DNA from: an uncultured Verrucomicrobiae bacterium
GTDB lineage: Bacteria; Verrucomicrobiota; Verrucomicrobiia; Limisphaerales; UBA1100
Assembly: GCA_937775205.1 (NCBI GenBank)
Contig: CALKBX010000020.1
Location: 23,210 to 87,209, forward strand
Length of the DNA: 64,000 nt
Direction: 5' to 3'
In this document: in pieces, positions 37,025-48,628 of the stretch
Layout of the letters: each line of letters opens with the position of its first letter
Numbering within the stretch: position 1 is the first letter of the stretch
Translations under genes and position numbers: made by a program
The notes under the pieces: model-generated
The model's database searches: none
Told to the model about the DNA's origin: nothing
The model's input: only the letters and a program-made list of their open reading frames with translations

Positions 37025-39952
37025 ATGGAATTCCTGCCCGCTGCCCGAAACCGGTTCGCCTCGCCGTTGATGCTGTTGCTGCGCGTGCACTGCGCGCAGG
37101 CGGCGCGCCGCTTCAAGGAGGCCAGTCAGCGCTCGGGCTTTCTCTCCGTGCTGATCGTGGGTTTCCTGCTCTTTTATCCGCTGCTCGCCGCCGGTATGTT
37201 TTATGGTGGGCTGCGCTATGTTTCAAAATTTCCCGGGCTGGGCGATCTCCTCATTGAGCGGCTCATCTTTCTGCTCTTCGCTTTTCTGTTCATGCTGCTG
37301 CTTTTTTCCAACGTGGTGGTGGGCTACACAAACATGTTCAAAAACGAGGAGTCGCGTTTCCTCAACACTATGCCCATTCCCGCCCAATCCATTTTCCGAT
37401 GGAAACTCATCGAGACCGCCGTGGTCGCCTCGTGGGCGTTCATCGTTTTAGTGGCACCGCTGCTGCTCGCCTTCGGCATTCATCAACATGCGGACTGGTA
37501 TTTTTATGTGCTCACGCCTCCACTCGTGGCGGTGTTCATCATGTTGCCGGCGGTGTTCGGCTGCTGGATCGCCGTGGCCATGGCGCGCTTTCTCGATCGC
37601 TCTCTCTTCCAAGCCACCGCCGTGCTGTTGCTGCTGGCGATGTGTTACGCGGTGAAAGTTTACCTCCAACCGGAAGCCGCCAGCGAGCAGACGCTCGAGA
37701 CCCGCGTGGTGGATCTCACGGATCGCCTGCTCGCCAAAACCGAAATCGCGCAGTTCCCTTTTCTGCCCAGCTATTGGCTCTCCAGCACGCTCACGCACTG
37801 GGTGGAAGGCGCGCGCGCGGCGGCGGGTTTCTTCGCCGCCGTGCTGATGTCCAACGTGCTCTTTTTCGGCTTCCTCGGTTTCACGCAAACGGGCCGTCAT
37901 TTTTATGCATCCCTTTCCTCCACGCTCAGCCGCGGCAGCCTCGCCGGCGATTGGTCCACCGCCATGCGCCATGCGCCGCGCCTGTGCGCGCAGGTGATTT
38001 TGCTGGCGTGGTTTTTGCCGGTGGTGGATTTTGCGCCGCTCCAAAAACATTGGCGAGGAGAACTCGCCCCGCTCTCGGCTCACTACGCCGCGCAACGCAA
38101 GTCCGAAGATGTGGACACCCAATCGCTCGGTCGCTGGCTTACCAATCATGTGGCGGAATTGGAACCCCGCCTCGCGCGCGGCGCGCTTTATCATTTGCAG
38201 CCAGAAATCCGCAACCTTTACCTCCGCAGCAGCTCGGGCGAGATGAGGCAATTGGGCCCAGACCTCGACCATCTTTTGCAATCCAACTTGCGCCCCAGCC
38301 TGTCCGGGCTGGATTTCGCCCGCGGCCGCACCCTGTTGCGCGGCGCTGCCGCCGAATTTGCCGCCGAGCCCGAGGCCACGCTGCTGGCGCCATTGCCCGA
38401 ATCGCAAGTGATGTTGCTGCACACACTCGGCGCGTCCCGGTTGGCAGGCCGCACGCTCACTTTCCCTGCCCAAGCCGGTGCCGATGACCCGCTGCCCGAA
38501 CAAACGTACCGCCTGTTTCTCCGCCGACGGATGCCGTTGGTGGATGCCGAAAACGAGCCCACCGCGAAAAAAGTTTGGATCACTGACCACGCGAATTATT
38601 TTGAAGGCACCCTCGCGCGCAAAGGCGACGCGCTGCACCTCACACTGCCCGGCGAAACGCCCGATGAAGAAACCGGCATCCACGGCTTCGACCTCCTCCA
38701 AATGTGGCGCACCAATTCCACAGGAAATCTGGACTGGAAACACTGGCAACTCGGCCGCGTGGAAACCCCGGTAGCCGCCCGCCCACCGCCGCCCGCCCAC
38801 GCCGCCGCCCTGCCGCCACTGGCGCTGCTGGCCATTCCGCTGCTCGCTCTTTTGGCGTGGGTGTTCAACAGCCGCACCACCCATCTGCTCGCGGCCACGG
38901 TGGTCATCGGCCTGTTCATCGCATTTATGGCCGGCAGCGAACATTGGCTCGCGCGGCTCGATGGCACCGGTGGCGGCAGCGCCTTTGGCATTTCCGGCTG
39001 GCGATTCCTTGGCGTGGGCGCGTGGCTGATGCTCGCCGCCGCGCTCCTGCAGGCGGTCACCACGATTTGGCAATCGCCGCTCGCCGCACGGTTTGAAAAG
39101 TGGTTCGAGCGCTGGCAGGAAAAACGAAGCGTGTTCAAATACGAACCGGGCTTGGCTGAACGCATTTTCAAAAAAATCCCAGGCCTCCCATCCGACGTGC
39201 TCGCGGTGTTGCTCAAAGACATCCGAATGTTTTGGCGCGACACCGCGCAGTGGGGGCAATCGCTCATTCTCTTCGGCATCCTCGGCGTGTATATTTTGAA
39301 CCTTCGATTCTTTACCGAGCAGTTCACCTCACTCTTCACCGGCGGCCAGTTTGGGGGTGATTACTTTTTCAAGCTGGTCAGCTTCATGAACCTCGCCGCT
39401 TGCGCGCTGAACCTCGCTACGCTGACCACGCGCTTCGTGTATCCGCAATTTTCGCTGGAAGGCAAACGGCTCTGGATCGTGGGCCTCTCGCCGCTGGGCC
39501 TCTCGCGCGTGGTGAAAGTGAAGTTCATGCTCGCCTCGACCATCTCGCTGCTCATCAGCCTACCGCTCATTTGGTTTTCGTGCCGCATGCTGCAGCTGCC
39601 GATGGGGCAGATGCTGTTCTTCATGGCCGCCATCTCCATCATGTCCGTGGCCCTCAACGGCCTCGCCGTGGGTATGGGCGTGATGTATCCCAATCTTAAA
39701 GAGGATAACCCCAGCAAAATCGTTGCCGGATTTGGCGGCACGTTCTGCCTCGTGCTCAGCTTCGTGTATATCGGCCTGGCGGTGATGTTGCTCGGCGCAG
39801 GCTCGCCCTTCGGCTCGCCATGGCAAGTCTTCGGCCGGCATCCGATGGAAATCCGGATGATTTATCTCGGCATGTTTCTCGTGTTCTCAACCATCGTCGG
39901 CCTCGGCCCGTTGAGCTACGCGCTGAGCCGCGTAAAAAAATTCGAACATTAG
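37025..39952 (+). CDS. Large ABC-2-type exporter permease (975 aa) with long soluble insertion
   Basis: Two clusters of TM segments separated by ~280 soluble residues (about KHWRGELAPLSAHYAAQ to ARPPPPAHAAALPP); adjacent to the ATPase. Confidence 0.8.
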   Translation: MEFLPAARNRFASPLMLLLRVHCAQAARRFKEASQRSGFLSVLIVGFLLFYPLLAAGMFYGGLRYVSKFPGLGDLLIERLIFLLFAFLFMLLLFSNVVVGYTNMFKNEESRFLNTMPIPAQSIFRWKLIETAVVASWAFIVLVAPLLLAFGIHQHADWYFYVLTPPLVAVFIMLPAVFGCWIAVAMARFLDRSLFQATAVLLLLAMCYAVKVYLQPEAASEQTLETRVVDLTDRLLAKTEIAQFPFLPSYWLSSTLTHWVEGARAAAGFFAAVLMSNVLFFGFLGFTQTGRHFYASLSSTLSRGSLAGDWSTAMRHAPRLCAQVILLAWFLPVVDFAPLQKHWRGELAPLSAHYAAQRKSEDVDTQSLGRWLTNHVAELEPRLARGALYHLQPEIRNLYLRSSSGEMRQLGPDLDHLLQSNLRPSLSGLDFARGRTLLRGAAAEFAAEPEATLLAPLPESQVMLLHTLGASRLAGRTLTFPAQAGADDPLPEQTYRLFLRRRMPLVDAENEPTAKKVWITDHANYFEGTLARKGDALHLTLPGETPDEETGIHGFDLLQMWRTNSTGNLDWKHWQLGRVETPVAARPPPPAHAAALPPLALLAIPLLALLAWVFNSRTTHLLAATVVIGLFIAFMAGSEHWLARLDGTGGGSAFGISGWRFLGVGAWLMLAAALLQAVTTIWQSPLAARFEKWFERWQEKRSVFKYEPGLAERIFKKIPGLPSDVLAVLLKDIRMFWRDTAQWGQSLILFGILGVYILNLRFFTEQFTSLFTGGQFGGDYFFKLVSFMNLAACALNLATLTTRFVYPQFSLEGKRLWIVGLSPLGLSRVVKVKFMLASTISLLISLPLIWFSCRMLQLPMGQMLFFMAAISIMSVALNGLAVGMGVMYPNLKEDNPSKIVAGFGGTFCLVLSFVYIGLAVMLLGAGSPFGSPWQVFGRHPMEIRMIYLGMFLVFSTIVGLGPLSYALSRVKKFEH

Positions 39953-40069
39953 CCCGCAGATTGACCAATGCCGAATTGGGGTTCACTTGGGTTTTGCTCA
40001 TTGGGCACTTGCAAACTCCGTTTGCAACCAATGCTTTACACCGCCGCCTTTTTTCCGTAGCTTTTCCCC

Positions 40070-40711
40070 ATGGCTGTTTTCGATGGGCCGGATTTATTAG
40101 AGGAGGATTTTCCCGCTACTGCCAAAGGCGCAACTTTGGTGAATGAGGATCGTGAAGAATTGGATGATCAGGCTTCGAGTCTGCAAACCCAACTCGCGAA
40201 CCTGAATCGCGCGCGCGACAAGCTGGAGCGGGAGAAGGCCACTGTGGAGGAATCGCGCCGCCGGTTTTCGGAATTCCAAACCGGGCGCGAAGAGATGCTC
40301 CACGAGCTCACGCGTAGCCTCGGTTTACTGGAAGAAGCGCAGCTCGATGCCCAGCGCGACGCCGAACAGATGGCTCGCTCAATGGATGACCTGCGCGACG
40401 CACTCGGCAAAGTGGATGCGTTGGTGGAAGTGGACACCCATGACGAAGATTGGAAAGTGCTGCTCACCCGCAACCTCACCACCATCGAAAATGCCCGGAT
40501 GGAACTGAATTCCGCACGGTTGAAATGGACTTTACTGAGTGGCCTCCGCGACGACGAAGGCCAAGGCTTGGCCGCACCCGCACAACCGGGCCAAACGGGC
40601 TTACCGATGCCAAAAAGTTTTGGCCAACTCTGCCTGTGGGGCCTCGCTCTCACATGGCCGGTGTTGCTAATTGGCGCGGTGATCACCGCCGTGCTGCTGT
40701 TGCGGGGGTAA
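40070..40711 (+). CDS. Coiled-coil protein with C-terminal TM
   Basis: DQASSLQTQLANLNRARDKLEREKATVEESRRRFSEFQTGREEMLHELTRSLGLLEEAQLDAQRDAEQM; TM LALTWPVLLIGAVITAVLLLRG. Confidence 0.65.
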   Translation: MAVFDGPDLLEEDFPATAKGATLVNEDREELDDQASSLQTQLANLNRARDKLEREKATVEESRRRFSEFQTGREEMLHELTRSLGLLEEAQLDAQRDAEQMARSMDDLRDALGKVDALVEVDTHDEDWKVLLTRNLTTIENARMELNSARLKWTLLSGLRDDEGQGLAAPAQPGQTGLPMPKSFGQLCLWGLALTWPVLLIGAVITAVLLLRG

Positions 40712-40713
40712 AC

Positions 40714-41202
40714 ATGATCGGATGGTTCAAACGCAAGATTGACCCGATGACCTCGCGGTCGCGTGAACTGCACCACGAAATTGCCGACCTTGAATCACAG
40801 ATCGCCCAACTCAGCAACGTCTCCACCCTCACCGACCCGCGCCAAATCCGAACCGTGCTGGAGAAAACGCGTTACCTTCCACCCGACCCCATCCTGCGCG
40901 CCGATGAGGAACTCACCCACTCGCTACCACCCATCACCGACCCCAACTGCCCCGGTCTCTATAACGACCAAGGCGTGCGAAAGTGCGACCTCGCCGGCTG
41001 GTGGCTCCGCGTAAAACGCCAACCCGCACCCGCGGCCACCGGCAATGACAAGCTCGTCACTTACCTCGCCGCCGGCCGCAACTATGGCTACACCGCCCTC
41101 CGCAGCGAACGCCGCGTGGCCCGCAACCGCTTCGTCCTCCTCGCGTTCATCCTCCTCGCAATGCTCTGGACCGTCCTCAGTCTGCTCATCCCGCAGTTGT
41201 AA
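40714..41202 (+). CDS. Hypothetical protein with C-terminal TM
   Basis: ATG at 40714: MIGWFKRKIDPMTSRSRELHHEIADLESQIAQLSNVSTLTDPRQIRTVLEKTRYL; TM FVLLAFILLAMLWTVLSLLI; immediately follows the coiled-coil gene. Confidence 0.6.
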   Translation: MIGWFKRKIDPMTSRSRELHHEIADLESQIAQLSNVSTLTDPRQIRTVLEKTRYLPPDPILRADEELTHSLPPITDPNCPGLYNDQGVRKCDLAGWWLRVKRQPAPAATGNDKLVTYLAAGRNYGYTALRSERRVARNRFVLLAFILLAMLWTVLSLLIPQL

Positions 41203-41242
41203 ATTGGTTTGCGACTCCGGCCGCGCTCGTTAGCGTTGCGAA

Positions 41243-41725
41243 ATGCACGCCGCGCTCATCGTCACCTCTCTCGGAAAGTTCCGCGCCCAATTCACCGCAC
41301 GCGGCCTGGCCCGTTTGCAGTTTCCAAAAGCCGCTGCCGAGCCCATCGCCGACTCCATCGAGCCGCCAAAAAATTGGCTGCGCCAAACCACCGCCGCGCT
41401 CAATACCATGCTCGCCGGCAATGCCCCAAAAAACTTCCCGCCGCTGGATCTCTCCGCCGGAACTACGTTTCAGCAGCAAACGTGGCGCGCGCTGTTGCGC
41501 ATTCCCGCCGGTCGCACGCGCGGTTATGGCGAACTCGCCCGTGCTGTCCGCCGCCCCAAGGCGGCCCGCGCCATCGGCGGCGCTTGCGGGGCCAATCCCA
41601 TTCCCGTGCTCATCCCGTGCCACCGCGTCATTGGCGCCAACGGCAGTCTCACTGGCTTTTCCGGGGGGATGCATTGGAAGGTGAAACTGCTGGAAATAGA
41701 GCACGCCAAGTTGCCGCTTCATTGA
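41243..41725 (+). CDS. ogt: Methylated-DNA--[protein]-cysteine S-methyltransferase
   Basis: FQQQTWRALLRIPAGRTRGYGELARAV...NPIPVLIPCHRVIGANGSLTGFSGGMHWKVKLLEIE. Confidence 0.95.
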   Translation: MHAALIVTSLGKFRAQFTARGLARLQFPKAAAEPIADSIEPPKNWLRQTTAALNTMLAGNAPKNFPPLDLSAGTTFQQQTWRALLRIPAGRTRGYGELARAVRRPKAARAIGGACGANPIPVLIPCHRVIGANGSLTGFSGGMHWKVKLLEIEHAKLPLH

Positions 41726-41767
41726 CACGCCCGCGCGCGATTGTTAGCGTCCCGCCCTTTGCCGGGC

Positions 41768-44560
41768 ATGAATTACAAAGACACACTCAATTTGCCGCAA
41801 ACGGGTTTCCCGATGAAAGCCGGTCTCGTGCAGCGCGAGCCCGAGCGCCTCAAGCAATGGTACGCCGAAGGCATTCACGACCGCATCCGCGCCCGCCACG
41901 CGAAGGCCACTGAGTCTTTCATCCTCCACGACGGTCCGCCCTTCGCCAATGGCGACGTCCACATCGGCACGGCGCTCAACAAAACGCTCAAGGATTTCAT
42001 TCTCAAATTCCAAACCATGCGCGGCAAAAATGTGCCGTACGTCCCCGGCTGGGATTGCCACGGATTGCCCATCGAATTCAAAGTGATGCAGGATCTCCGA
42101 AAGGAGAACCGGCAAGACGCCACCGCCGCCGACATCCGCAAAGCCTGCGAAGCGTACGCCCGCAAGTACATCGACATCCAACGCGAACAGTTCAAACGCC
42201 TCGGCGTCTTTGGCGATTGGGATAATCCCTACCTCACGCTCGACAAAAAATACGAAGCCGAGGAGCTGCGCCTCTTCGCCGACCTCGTCGAAAAGGGCTT
42301 CGTCTATCGCGGCAAAAAACCGGTCTACTGGAGCATCCCCTGCCGCACCGCCCTCGCCGAGGCCGAGGTGGAATACGCCGACCACGTCAGCCAAAGTGTG
42401 TTTGTAAAATTCCCCGTCAGTGACGAGGACGGCACGCATCTCATCATTTGGACCACCACCCCGTGGACACTCCCCGCTAACCTCGCCGTGGCGTACAACT
42501 CGCGGTTCACTTACAAAAAAATCCGTGTCAACGGCGAGCTTTACATCGTCGAGAGCACGTTACTGCCGACCGTCGCCAAAACGTGCGGCTGGGAAAACGT
42601 CGAGGAAGTTCAATCGCTCAACGGCGACGAAATCGGCGCGCTTGAATACCGCCATCCGTTCATTGACAAAACCGCCAAGCTTTTCGCCGGCGACAACTTT
42701 GTCGAAAACAGCACCGGCACCGGTTTCGTCCACGTCGCTCCCGGTCACGGCATGGACGATTACCACCTCGGCTGCGCCAACGGCCTGCCAATTTATTGCC
42801 CCGTCGACGACGACGGCAAATTCGCCCACACCGACGACCTTCCTGTGGCCGACCAAATGCCCGCCGAGTTGCTCGGCAAAGCAATTCTCGAAAAGAAAGG
42901 CCAAAGCGAAGCCAACGAGGCGGTGCTCGAATTGCTGCGCGAAAAATCCGCGCTCGTGCATCAGGAAAATTACACGCACAGCTACCCGCACTGTTGGCGC
43001 AGCAAAACGCCTGTCATCTTTCGCGGCATGGATCAGTGGTTCATTAACGTCGATCACGAAGGATTTCGCCAAACCGCACTCTCCGCCATTGACGAAGTTC
43101 AATGGGTGCCCGACTGGGGCAAGGCGCGCATCCGCGGTGCGGTCGAATCGCGCCCCGATTGGTGCATCAGCCGCCAACGCACGTGGGGCGTACCCATCCC
43201 CGCATTTTACAATGCCGACGGCGAGCCGCTGCTCGACGCGCGCATCGTCCGCAAAACCGCCGACCTCATCGAACAACACGGCTCCAACGTGTGGTTCGAG
43301 CGTGACACCGCCGAACTCTGGGCCGACGTCCGCCCCGACGATTGGACCGGCGATGCCCCGACCAAAAAATCCACCGATACCCTCGACGTCTGGATCGACT
43401 CCGGCTCCAGCTCCCGCGCCGTATTAATGCAGCGCGCGGAACTTGCGTGCGACGGCGCGGCCGACATTTATTTCGAAGGCAGCGACCAACATCGCGGTTG
43501 GTTCCAATCCTCGCTGCTGCTCTCCCTCGGCGGCAATGGCGCGCCGCCGTACAAAACCGTCCTCACCCACGGTTTTATGGTCGATGCCGACCGCGCGAAA
43601 ATTGCCAAGAGCAATCAAGGCAAAAACACCAAACCGCAAACCAGCGAAGCCTACATCGGCGAGTACGGCGCGGACATTGTCCGCCTGTGGATTGCCTCGC
43701 AGGATTTCCGCAGTGACATCACCGTCAGCAATGAACGCATCAAAAAAGTCGCCGAGACCTATCGCAACCTCCGCAACGCCCTGCGCTATCAGCTCAGCAA
43801 TCTTTACGATTTCGATCCCGCCACCAACGCCGTGCCCGATGCCGACCTCACCGGCCTCGACCGCTGGATGCTCGATCAGTTCACCGCCGTGGTCCGCGAC
43901 GTCACCGCCGCTTACGAGCGTTTCGAGTATCACGTCGTTTACCAGCGCATCAGCCAGTTTGTGTCCGTGGAACTCTCCGCAATTTACCACGACTGCATCA
44001 AGGACCGACTCTACGCCGAGGCCACCAACGCCTCGAGCCGCCGCGCCGCGCAAACCACCCTGCACCGCCTCGCAACCGGCCTCACCCGAATGCTTGCCCC
44101 CATCTGCGTTTTCACCGCCGAGGAAGCGTGGGGGTTTCTCCCCGGCACTCCCACTGAAAAGGCCGCCTCCATCCACCTCGCCGATTGGCCTGAGGAAAAT
44201 TTTGAAATGCCCGCCGAAGAAAAATCCGTGTGGCAAAACCTCTTTGCTCATCGCGAACCCGCACTGGTCGAATTGGAAAAAGCCCGACAAGATAAACAAA
44301 TCGGCAAAGCCCTCGAAGCCCGAGTCACCATTCGGGCCGCCGACCTCGCCACAGCCCAAGCCCACGCCGAAACCCTCCGCGAACTCATCAATATTTCCCA
44401 ACTCGAACTAGTAGAAGACAAATCCGCTGAGACCGCCAGCTACACTGTCACCAAAGCCCACGGCGAAAAATGCACCCGCTGCTGGCGCTGGGAAACCAGC
44501 GTAGGTGAACACGAAGAGCACCTAGAAATTTGTGAGCGATGCGTCGAAGCAGTGGCGTAA
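41768..44560 (+). CDS. ileS: Isoleucyl-tRNA synthetase
   Basis: DGPPFANGDVHIGTALNKTLKDFI (HIGH), DRAKIAKSNQGKN region (KMSKS-like, degenerate), C-terminal zinc motif CTRCWRWE...CERC. Confidence 0.97.
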   Translation: MNYKDTLNLPQTGFPMKAGLVQREPERLKQWYAEGIHDRIRARHAKATESFILHDGPPFANGDVHIGTALNKTLKDFILKFQTMRGKNVPYVPGWDCHGLPIEFKVMQDLRKENRQDATAADIRKACEAYARKYIDIQREQFKRLGVFGDWDNPYLTLDKKYEAEELRLFADLVEKGFVYRGKKPVYWSIPCRTALAEAEVEYADHVSQSVFVKFPVSDEDGTHLIIWTTTPWTLPANLAVAYNSRFTYKKIRVNGELYIVESTLLPTVAKTCGWENVEEVQSLNGDEIGALEYRHPFIDKTAKLFAGDNFVENSTGTGFVHVAPGHGMDDYHLGCANGLPIYCPVDDDGKFAHTDDLPVADQMPAELLGKAILEKKGQSEANEAVLELLREKSALVHQENYTHSYPHCWRSKTPVIFRGMDQWFINVDHEGFRQTALSAIDEVQWVPDWGKARIRGAVESRPDWCISRQRTWGVPIPAFYNADGEPLLDARIVRKTADLIEQHGSNVWFERDTAELWADVRPDDWTGDAPTKKSTDTLDVWIDSGSSSRAVLMQRAELACDGAADIYFEGSDQHRGWFQSSLLLSLGGNGAPPYKTVLTHGFMVDADRAKIAKSNQGKNTKPQTSEAYIGEYGADIVRLWIASQDFRSDITVSNERIKKVAETYRNLRNALRYQLSNLYDFDPATNAVPDADLTGLDRWMLDQFTAVVRDVTAAYERFEYHVVYQRISQFVSVELSAIYHDCIKDRLYAEATNASSRRAAQTTLHRLATGLTRMLAPICVFTAEEAWGFLPGTPTEKAASIHLADWPEENFEMPAEEKSVWQNLFAHREPALVELEKARQDKQIGKALEARVTIRAADLATAQAHAETLRELINISQLELVEDKSAETASYTVTKAHGEKCTRCWRWETSVGEHEEHLEICERCVEAVA

Positions 44561-45862
44561 CTAAACCTTCGGTTCCCAACCCTTCCGATACTCGCGGCCC
44601 CAGTACTTTTTCGTGGCATCCTCGTTGCCGGTGATTTTTCCGGTCTTGGTGTCCACATCAATCGCGCCGCCGGTACGGTGGGCGATGTTGCCGAGGTGGG
44701 TGAGGCGGGTGCTGATTTGGGCGTCGGCGATTTCTGAGTTCAATGGATCGTCGGTGCGAATGGCGTTGAGGAAATTGCCGAAGTGGAAGCCGTCGTCCCA
44801 TTTGCCGGGGTTGGCCTTCACCTCTTTGCCGGCTTTGTCGAATTGTTTGTAGCCGGCGCCGTGGATTTCCAGTTGGCCGGTGTCGCCATAAAAAGTCACG
44901 AAAGAATGCGGCTCGGGCTTGCGGCGATGGCAACTGCTTTGGTCCCAGCTAATGCCCACGTCACCGTAATCGTAAACGGCATACGCGGTGTCGGGCGTTT
45001 CCTGATCGTCATCAAAATGATACCGGCCGCCGCTCATGGTCACGCGCTTCGGGTAATCCACCTCCAATCCCCAGCGTGCTACATCGAGAAAGTGCGGACC
45101 GTTGTTTTGCATTTCGCCGCCGCCGTAATGCCAGTGCCAATGCCAATTGTAGTGCACGAGGTTATCCTTGAACGGCCGCTCGGGGCACGGGCCTTGCCAG
45201 CGTTCCCAGCCTTTTTTGCCGAGCCACGCCGGCACGTCCACCAGCTTCCCTTTGCCGATGCTGCCGCGTGAGCCGTTATAATAGCAGCGCGCGTACAGCG
45301 GCTTGCCAATCTCGCCCGCCTTCACGCGTTCCACGCCCTCGATGATGCCCGGCTGGCTGCGCCGTTGATTGCCCATCTGCACCTTCTTTTTATATTTGCG
45401 GGATGCAGCCACAATCAATTCCGCCTCGCGGCTGTTCTGGCTGCCGGGTTTTTCTACGTACACGTGCTTGCCCGCTTCCATCGCAAGAATCGCCATCGTC
45501 GTGTGCCAAAAATTCGGCGCGGCAATTGAAACCGCATCAATCGATTTATCATCCAAAATCCGCCGGAAATCATCGATGCCCTGCGGCGCTTTCGTTTGCG
45601 GAACCTTCTCCAACGGCCCTTTCGCGCGATTCATCCCACTCGCCACCCGCCGCGAATCCACATCACACAAATACCCCACCTCGCAATTCGACGCCTCGAT
45701 ATATTTCATCGCATGTGCCATCCCGCGACTAAGCCCAATGACGCCTACGGTAATTTTCTTCTGCGTATCTCGCGCGCGAAGGATGGACGGAAAGGCAACC
45801 ACCGCAGCAGCGGATGCCACGGTGATGCCAACGAATTGACGACGGGATAAATGTTTTTTCAT
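44561..45862 (-). CDS. Gfo/Idh/MocA family oxidoreductase with Tat signal
   Basis: [76 protein letters not shown]. Confidence 0.92.
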   Translation of the reverse strand: MKKHLSRRQFVGITVASAAAVVAFPSILRARDTQKKITVGVIGLSRGMAHAMKYIEASNCEVGYLCDVDSRRVASGMNRAKGPLEKVPQTKAPQGIDDFRRILDDKSIDAVSIAAPNFWHTTMAILAMEAGKHVYVEKPGSQNSREAELIVAASRKYKKKVQMGNQRRSQPGIIEGVERVKAGEIGKPLYARCYYNGSRGSIGKGKLVDVPAWLGKKGWERWQGPCPERPFKDNLVHYNWHWHWHYGGGEMQNNGPHFLDVARWGLEVDYPKRVTMSGGRYHFDDDQETPDTAYAVYDYGDVGISWDQSSCHRRKPEPHSFVTFYGDTGQLEIHGAGYKQFDKAGKEVKANPGKWDDGFHFGNFLNAIRTDDPLNSEIADAQISTRLTHLGNIAHRTGGAIDVDTKTGKITGNEDATKKYWGREYRKGWEPKV

Positions 45863-45925
45863 AAGCCAGTTTTCAGAAACCAAAAGGCTACGCCCACCAG
45901 CGAAATTGGCAAGGGAAAGAGCGCG

Positions 45926-46678
45926 CTAAACCGTGCCTTTTTTGATCAAGGCGCGGCCGTATTCGCGGTTCATTCGGGCGATGAAATCGAGGGAGATTTC
46001 CTTGGGACACACCGCTTCGCACGAGCCGGTGACGGTGCAGTTCCCGAATCCTTCGTCGTCCATTTGTTTCACCATCGCCAACGCGCGGCGTTCGCGCTCG
46101 GGTTGGCCCTGCGGCACGAGGCTGAGATGAGAAATCTTCGCAGCGACAAAGAGCATCGCACTGGCATTTTTGCAGGCGGCTACACAAGCGCCGCAGCCGA
46201 TGCATTGCGCGGCATCCATCGCGAGATCCGATTCGTCCTTGGACACAGGGATGGCATTGGCATCGGGAACGCTGCCAGTGCGCACGCTGATGAATCCGCC
46301 CTTCTGCTGAATGCGATCGAACGCTGTGCGATCCACCACCAAATCGCGATGCACCGGAAACGCCGTCGCGCGCCAAGGCTCGATGGTGATCGTCATCCCA
46401 TCGCTGAAATGCCGCATATGCAACTGACACGCCGTCGTACCCTTCTGCCCACCGTGCGCCGTGCCATTGATAACCATCGAGCAGGAGCCACAAATGCCTT
46501 CCCGACAATCGGAATCAAATGCAATCGGTTCTTTGCCCGATCCAATAAGCCCTTCGTTAACGACATCGAGCATTTCGAGGAAGGACATATCGGGACTGAT
46601 GTCGCGGGCTTGATACTCCTCGAAGCGGCCGACATCGCCCGCATTATCTTGGCGCCAAACTTTGAGTTTCAAATCCAT
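45926..46678 (-). CDS. sdhB: Succinate dehydrogenase/fumarate reductase iron-sulfur subunit
   Basis: [67 protein letters not shown]. Confidence 0.95.
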   Translation of the reverse strand: MDLKLKVWRQDNAGDVGRFEEYQARDISPDMSFLEMLDVVNEGLIGSGKEPIAFDSDCREGICGSCSMVINGTAHGGQKGTTACQLHMRHFSDGMTITIEPWRATAFPVHRDLVVDRTAFDRIQQKGGFISVRTGSVPDANAIPVSKDESDLAMDAAQCIGCGACVAACKNASAMLFVAAKISHLSLVPQGQPERERRALAMVKQMDDEGFGNCTVTGSCEAVCPKEISLDFIARMNREYGRALIKKGTV

Positions 46679-46689
46679 CAGCTTGTCCT

Positions 46690-48627
46690 TTATTTGTAAC
46701 TGCGTTGCGTCATCTTCACTTCCTCGTACACAAGATTCTCTTTGTGAAGCTCGGGCGTTTGGTTTTCGCCTTTGTATTCCCACGCACCGACGAAGGAAAA
46801 GTTTTCATCGTCGCGCTTGGCTTCGCCTTCGGGAGTTTGGTGTTCCTCACGGAAATGACCGCCGCAGGATTCCTCGCGTTGCAGCGCGTCACGACACATC
46901 AATTCACCAAACTCCAGGAAGTCTGCCACGCGCCCGGCGTGCTCGAGGCTTTGATTGAGCGAACCATTTTCGCCGGGCACATTGAGGTTGTCCCAAAATT
47001 CAGCGCGCAGTTCGGGGATTTTTTTTATGGCCTCTTCCAGCCCCGCTTTGTTGCGCGCCATCCCGCACTTGTCCCACATAATTTGGCCCAGCTCGCGATG
47101 GAATGAGGTCGGCGTGCGTTTGCCTTTAATGGACAACATTTGATCAATCTGCCCGCGCACTTTTTCTTCTGCACCGGCAAACTCACTGCCCTCCACACTC
47201 GGCCGATCGTCCGGGCCCACTTCGGCGAGGTATTGGCCGATGGTGTACGGCAACACAAAATATCCATCCGCCAAGCCCTGCATCAACGCGCTGGCGCCGA
47301 GGCGATTAGCACCGTGGTCAGAGAAGTTTGCCTCGCCCACCACGTACAAGCCCGGCACGTTGCTCATCAAATTATAATCCACCCACAACCCGCCCATTGT
47401 ATAATGTACGGCGGGGAAAATGGTCATTGGATTTTTGTACGCGTTGCTTCCGGTAATCTTTTCGTACATATCGAAAAGGTTACCGTAGCGTTCGCGCACC
47501 GCGGACTCGCCCAAACGCCCGATTGCATCCTCAAAATCCAAATACACGCCCAACCCTGAACCCACCACGCCGCGGCCCTCATCGCACGCTTCCTTTGCGT
47601 TGCGCGACGCCACATCGCGCGGCACCAAATTGCCAAAGCTGGGATACTTGCGCTCGAGATAATAATCGCGATCCCCCTCCGCCACATCGCTCGCCTTCAG
47701 CTCGCCCTTGCGAATTTTTTCCGCAACCGCCTGGCTTTTGGGAACCCACACGCGGCCATCGTTCCGGAGCGATTCGCTCATCAACGTGAGCTTGCTCTGA
47801 TGTTCGCCGCTCACCGGAATGCAAGTGGGATGAATCTGCGTGTAACACGGATTTGCAAACGCCGCGCCGCGTTTGTACGCGCGGAACGACGCCGTGACAT
47901 TGGAGCCCATCGCGTTGGTGGAAAGGAAGAAAGCGTTGCCATAGCCGCCCGTTGCCAGCACCACCGCGTGCGCCGAGTGCCGGCTTATTTCACCACTCAC
48001 CATATCGCGCACCACGATGCCTTTCGCGTGGCCATCCACCAACACCACATCAAGCATCTCCGTGCGCGGAAACATCTGCACCTTGCCGAGACCTATTTGC
48101 CGGGACAACGAGGAGTACGCGCCAAGCAACAATTGCTGGCCCGTCTGGCCGCGCGCGTAGAACGTGCGACTGACCTGCGCGCCGCCGAAGGACCGATTGG
48201 CCAACAAGCCGCCGTACTCGCGCGCGAAGGGCACGCCTTGCGCGGCGCATTGGTCAATAATGTTCACGCTCACTTGCGCGAGCCGATGCACGTTGGCCTC
48301 GCGCGAGCGGTAATCGCCGCCCTTCACGGTGTCGTAAAAAAGCCGATGCACGCTGTCGCCATCGTTCTGATAATTCTTGGCCGCATTGATGCCTCCTTGC
48401 GCGGCGATGGAGTGCGCGCGGCGCGGGCTGTCCTGAAAACAGAAACACTTCACGTTATAGCCCAGCTCCGCCAACGTGGCCGCAGCTGAAGCGCCCGCCA
48501 AACCGCTGCCCACCACGATGACCTCGTACTTCCGCTTGTTGGCGGGGTTCACCAGCTTCAGGTCAAACTGATGCTTGCCCCATTTCTGGGCCATCGGTCC
48601 GGACGGAATTTTGGCGTCAAGGTTCAT
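46690..48627 (-). CDS. sdhA: Succinate dehydrogenase/fumarate reductase flavoprotein subunit
   Basis: [96 protein letters not shown]. Confidence 0.97.
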   Translation of the reverse strand: MNLDAKIPSGPMAQKWGKHQFDLKLVNPANKRKYEVIVVGSGLAGASAAATLAELGYNVKCFCFQDSPRRAHSIAAQGGINAAKNYQNDGDSVHRLFYDTVKGGDYRSREANVHRLAQVSVNIIDQCAAQGVPFAREYGGLLANRSFGGAQVSRTFYARGQTGQQLLLGAYSSLSRQIGLGKVQMFPRTEMLDVVLVDGHAKGIVVRDMVSGEISRHSAHAVVLATGGYGNAFFLSTNAMGSNVTASFRAYKRGAAFANPCYTQIHPTCIPVSGEHQSKLTLMSESLRNDGRVWVPKSQAVAEKIRKGELKASDVAEGDRDYYLERKYPSFGNLVPRDVASRNAKEACDEGRGVVGSGLGVYLDFEDAIGRLGESAVRERYGNLFDMYEKITGSNAYKNPMTIFPAVHYTMGGLWVDYNLMSNVPGLYVVGEANFSDHGANRLGASALMQGLADGYFVLPYTIGQYLAEVGPDDRPSVEGSEFAGAEEKVRGQIDQMLSIKGKRTPTSFHRELGQIMWDKCGMARNKAGLEEAIKKIPELRAEFWDNLNVPGENGSLNQSLEHAGRVADFLEFGELMCRDALQREESCGGHFREEHQTPEGEAKRDDENFSFVGAWEYKGENQTPELHKENLVYEEVKMTQRSYK

Positions 48628-48628
48628 C

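Noticed and set aside
37448-39259. 603-aa minus-strand ORF
   Set aside because: Antisense to the ABC permease; composition is Arg/His/Gln-rich with no domain signal.
43424-44411. Overlapping 322-325 aa ORFs on both strands
   Set aside because: Both are alternative frames inside ileS.
44558-44563. Abutting convergent stop codons of ileS and the Gfo/Idh gene
   Set aside because: Zero spacing is noteworthy but common in compact genomes; no further structure seen.
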